From contig JAPHRL010000118.1 in the NCBI GenBank assembly GCA_026195755.1, forward strand, positions 1 through 6,407: a stretch of DNA of 6,407 bases, read 5' to 3'. The first letter of the stretch is position 1. Each line of letters opens with the position of its first letter. The notes under the pieces are model-generated. The model searched no databases. It was not told the origin of the DNA and saw only the letters and a list, made by a program, of their open reading frames with translations. Below are positions 4,605-6,407 of the stretch, piece after piece. Both the position numbers and the translations under genes were made by a program. The DNA comes from Kangiella sp. (GTDB lineage: Bacteria > Pseudomonadota > Gammaproteobacteria > Enterobacterales > Kangiellaceae).

Positions 4605-5975
4605 GTGTCAGATACTTCTATTTTCCAGGAGCTCCATTCTGGACTACAAAAAGCATTACAGAAATTAAAGTTTGAGGTTCCCTCTGAAGTTCAGGAAAAG
4701 GCGATAGAGCCAATTCTTGATGGTCATGATGTGATGGTCAGTGCAGAAACAGGTTCGGGCAAGACCGCTGCCTTTTTGTTACCCATTATCCATAATTTAT
4801 TGGAAAAGCCATCACGCCATACCAGCACACGAGTTTTAATTCTGGCGCCCACGCGTGAACTAGCGCGTCAAATTGACAAGCACGCCAGAGATTTGACTCA
4901 GTTTACACAGGTTAAAACTGGCCTGATCATTGGCGGCGCAGATTACAAATACCAACAGGCCATTTTCCGTGACAACCCTGAAATCATTATTGCAACACCT
5001 GGTCGCATGTTAGAACACTGCGAAAAACAAGGCGCCGATCTCAATGACCTTGAATATTTGGTGATTGACGAAGCGGACAAGATGTTTGAAATGGGCTTTA
5101 CCGATGATGTGCAAGCCATCGCTGGCTTCTGTAAATCTGATCGCCAAACGCTTTTATTTTCCGCCACTTTAAAAACCAAGGGCATCAAACATTTAACCGA
5201 CTACCTAATGGATGAGCCGCAAGCCATCGTTCTCAACTCTTTCGAAGCCAAGAATGATTCCATTGAGCAATTTATTATCACTGCCGATGATTTGGTACAT
5301 AAAGAAAAGCTGACTCAGTGGTTATTAACCAATGAAGATTACCGAAAGGCGATTGTCTTTTGTAACACCAAAGAACAGGTAGATCGTTTAGGTGGCCTGA
5401 TTCGTTACCACAAAATTGCGGCTGGCACCTTACATGGTGATATATCACAAAGTGTCCGTAACCACGTTATGACTCAATTTCGTGACAGCAAAATTAAAGT
5501 GTTGATTGCATCCGATGTGGCGGCGCGCGGTATTGATGTAAAAGACATTGATCTCGTAATCAACTTTGACATGGCGCATAACGCTGAAGACTATATCCAC
5601 CGCATTGGACGAACAGCACGCGCCGGTGAAACGGGCAAGGCGATATCACTCATCAGTCATCGCGAATGGAATTTGATGGTAACTATCGAAAAAGCCATTA
5701 GTGGTAGCTTCCAGTTAAAAGCTATTAAAGAGCTTCCAGCTAACTACAAAGGCCCGAAAAAACTCAAAGCGAGTGGCAAAGCGGCTGGCAGCAAGAAGAA
5801 AAAAGACGGTACTAAGAAATTAACAGCTCGCGAGAAGAAACGCCTAGAGAAGAAACACAGCAAAAAATCGGGGGCGTCTGCTGGCTCCTCAACGTCTTCA
5901 TCACAGAAGCCCAAGAAAAAGTTTGGTGCTACCATGGTTGACTCTGGCGATACGCCGATGAAGAAGAAGTCTTAA
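4605..5975 (+). CDS. DEAD-box ATP-dependent RNA helicase, SrmB-like
   Basis: This 456-residue protein has all helicase motifs intact: Q-motif region KFEVPSEVQ (22-30), motif I AETGSGKT (47-54), Ia PTRELA (82-87), GG (110-111), Ib TPGR (131-134), II DEAD (155-158), III SAT (186-188), IV VFCNT (251-255), V SDVAARGID (303-311) and VI HRIGRTARAG (332-341). Segments such as QTLLFSATL, ADDLVHK and NFDM resemble E. coli SrmB (444 residues), which assists 50S ribosome assembly; a role in ribosome or RNA remodelling is inferred. The tail (382-456) is rich in Lys and Ser with clusters such as SKKKKD and REKKRLEKK, is probably disordered, and would bind RNA. Translation starts at GTG: an in-frame TAG lies at 4593-4595, and TAGGTT (4593-4598) acts as a modest Shine-Dalgarno. 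RhlE-like assignment is the main alternative. Confidence 0.95.
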   Translation: MSDTSIFQELHSGLQKALQKLKFEVPSEVQEKAIEPILDGHDVMVSAETGSGKTAAFLLPIIHNLLEKPSRHTSTRVLILAPTRELARQIDKHARDLTQFTQVKTGLIIGGADYKYQQAIFRDNPEIIIATPGRMLEHCEKQGADLNDLEYLVIDEADKMFEMGFTDDVQAIAGFCKSDRQTLLFSATLKTKGIKHLTDYLMDEPQAIVLNSFEAKNDSIEQFIITADDLVHKEKLTQWLLTNEDYRKAIVFCNTKEQVDRLGGLIRYHKIAAGTLHGDISQSVRNHVMTQFRDSKIKVLIASDVAARGIDVKDIDLVINFDMAHNAEDYIHRIGRTARAGETGKAISLISHREWNLMVTIEKAISGSFQLKAIKELPANYKGPKKLKASGKAAGSKKKKDGTKKLTAREKKRLEKKHSKKSGASAGSSTSSSQKPKKKFGATMVDSGDTPMKKKS

Positions 5976-6026
5976 TCCAGTTCAAACCTCTAGTGAAGAA
6001 TTTTGCGGTTAACGTGATCCAGAAGC

Positions 6027-6056
6027 TTGCACACCACTCGCTCTGCATTTTACTAT
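6027..6056 (+). promoter_or_regulatory. Candidate promoter of pdxH
   Basis: TTGCAC (6027-6032), an 18-base spacer and TACTAT (6051-6056) lie in the 111-bp gap between the helicase and pdxH, with a predicted start near 6063. Each box has four or five of six consensus bases. I see no hairpin plus U-run terminator in this gap, so read-through from the helicase is also possible. Confidence 0.3.
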
Positions 6057-6086
6057 CAAAGAAGGTTTCAACAATTAAGTTATATT

Positions 6087-6407
6087 ATGGCAATAGATGA
6101 TCTGCGCCGCGAATACTTACTGGCCAAACTCCAACGTTCGGACCTGGCTGACAACCCCATTGAACAATTTAAGTTATGGTTACAGCAAGCCATAGATTGT
6201 GAACTTAACGATCCAACCGCTATGGTCCTGAGCACTGTCGATCAGAGCAATTGCCCCAGTCAGCGCATTGTTCTTCTCAAAGATGCTAGCGATAAGGGCT
6301 TTGTCTTTTATACCAATAGCCAAAGCCAGAAAGCACAACAGATTGCGCAAAACCCAATGGTCAGTCTGCACTTTCCATGGCACAAAATGGAGCGACAGGT
6401 TGCCATC
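6087..6407 (+). CDS. pdxH: Pyridoxamine 5'-phosphate oxidase PdxH, N-terminal part (runs off the right edge)
   Basis: PdxH is an FMN enzyme that oxidises pyridoxine or pyridoxamine 5'-phosphate to pyridoxal 5'-phosphate, the last step of vitamin B6 synthesis and salvage, in the cytoplasm. The 107 visible residues align closely with E. coli PdxH: LRREY (6-10, substrate-contacting), DPTAMVLSTVD (42-52), FMN-binding RIVLLK (60-65), FYTN (74-77), SQKA (80-83), and FPWHKMERQV (96-105). The family is usually about 210-220 residues, so half is missing to the right. The start at 6087 gives an N-terminus about seven residues shorter than E. coli; no in-frame start codon is seen just upstream, and the ribosome-binding site is weak (TTAAG, 6075-6079). 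One oddity is Gln81, where the E. coli FMN-contacting Arg88 stands. Confidence 0.97.
   Translation, partial: MAIDDLRREYLLAKLQRSDLADNPIEQFKLWLQQAIDCELNDPTAMVLSTVDQSNCPSQRIVLLKDASDKGFVFYTNSQSQKAQQIAQNPMVSLHFPWHKMERQVAI

Noticed and set aside
4429..4668. Open frame of 79 codons overlapping the helicase start
   Set aside because: It lacks a ribosome-binding site, overlaps the well-supported helicase gene by 64 bases in another frame, and its translation resembles no known family. It is an intergenic frame that happens to be open.
5744..5935. Minus-strand frame opposite the helicase tail, rich in Phe and Leu
   Set aside because: It is the antisense of the lysine-rich tail, which automatically gives a hydrophobic translation. 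It has no family similarity or expression signals.

Overview
The window looks like ordinary chromosome of a free-living, probably marine gammaproteobacterium with moderate-to-low GC. The LeuC and PdxH fragments, the SrmB-like DEAD-box helicase, the DUF3820 protein and the DUF3185 protein are all of gammaproteobacterial type. A Kangiella-like or related oceanic genus would fit, but that is an impression from protein style and not a database result. I see no rRNA, tRNA, CRISPR array, transposase or phage gene.

Left end (1-2166): the 5' part of leuC (leucine biosynthesis) runs leftward off the window. It is divergent from a LysR-family regulator gene. The 201-bp gap between them holds two well-formed sigma70-type promoters whose cores overlap, with a perfect 6-bp dyad across the leuC -10. 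This is the classic layout of a LysR gene controlling itself and its divergent neighbour. A small exported SRPBCC-fold protein follows 30 bp after the regulator and may be co-transcribed with it.

Middle (2167-2533): a 367-bp gene-free stretch holds a series of hairpins: 9-bp, 7-bp, 14-bp and 9-bp perfect inverted repeats. It resembles the composite palindromic intergenic repeats common in gammaproteobacterial genomes. A 20-bp segment about 160 bp upstream looks like the same element with the 14-bp hairpin missing.

Centre (2534-4422): a leftward pair encodes a lipoprotein membrane dipeptidase (peptidase family M19) and then a 67-aa two-helix membrane protein (DUF3185). A small DUF3820 protein is divergent from the dipeptidase, and the predicted promoters of the two overlap.

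Right end (4423-6407): a DEAD-box RNA helicase resembling SrmB, with a lysine-rich C-terminal tail, starts at GTG. Upstream of it is an intergenic stretch with alternating complementary arms. It is followed by the 5' part of pdxH (pyridoxamine 5'-phosphate oxidase), which runs off the window.

The genes form separate small units with no shared pathway. I found no convincing new multi-gene system. The points most worth checking are the leuC/lysR control region and the structured element at 2238-2507.
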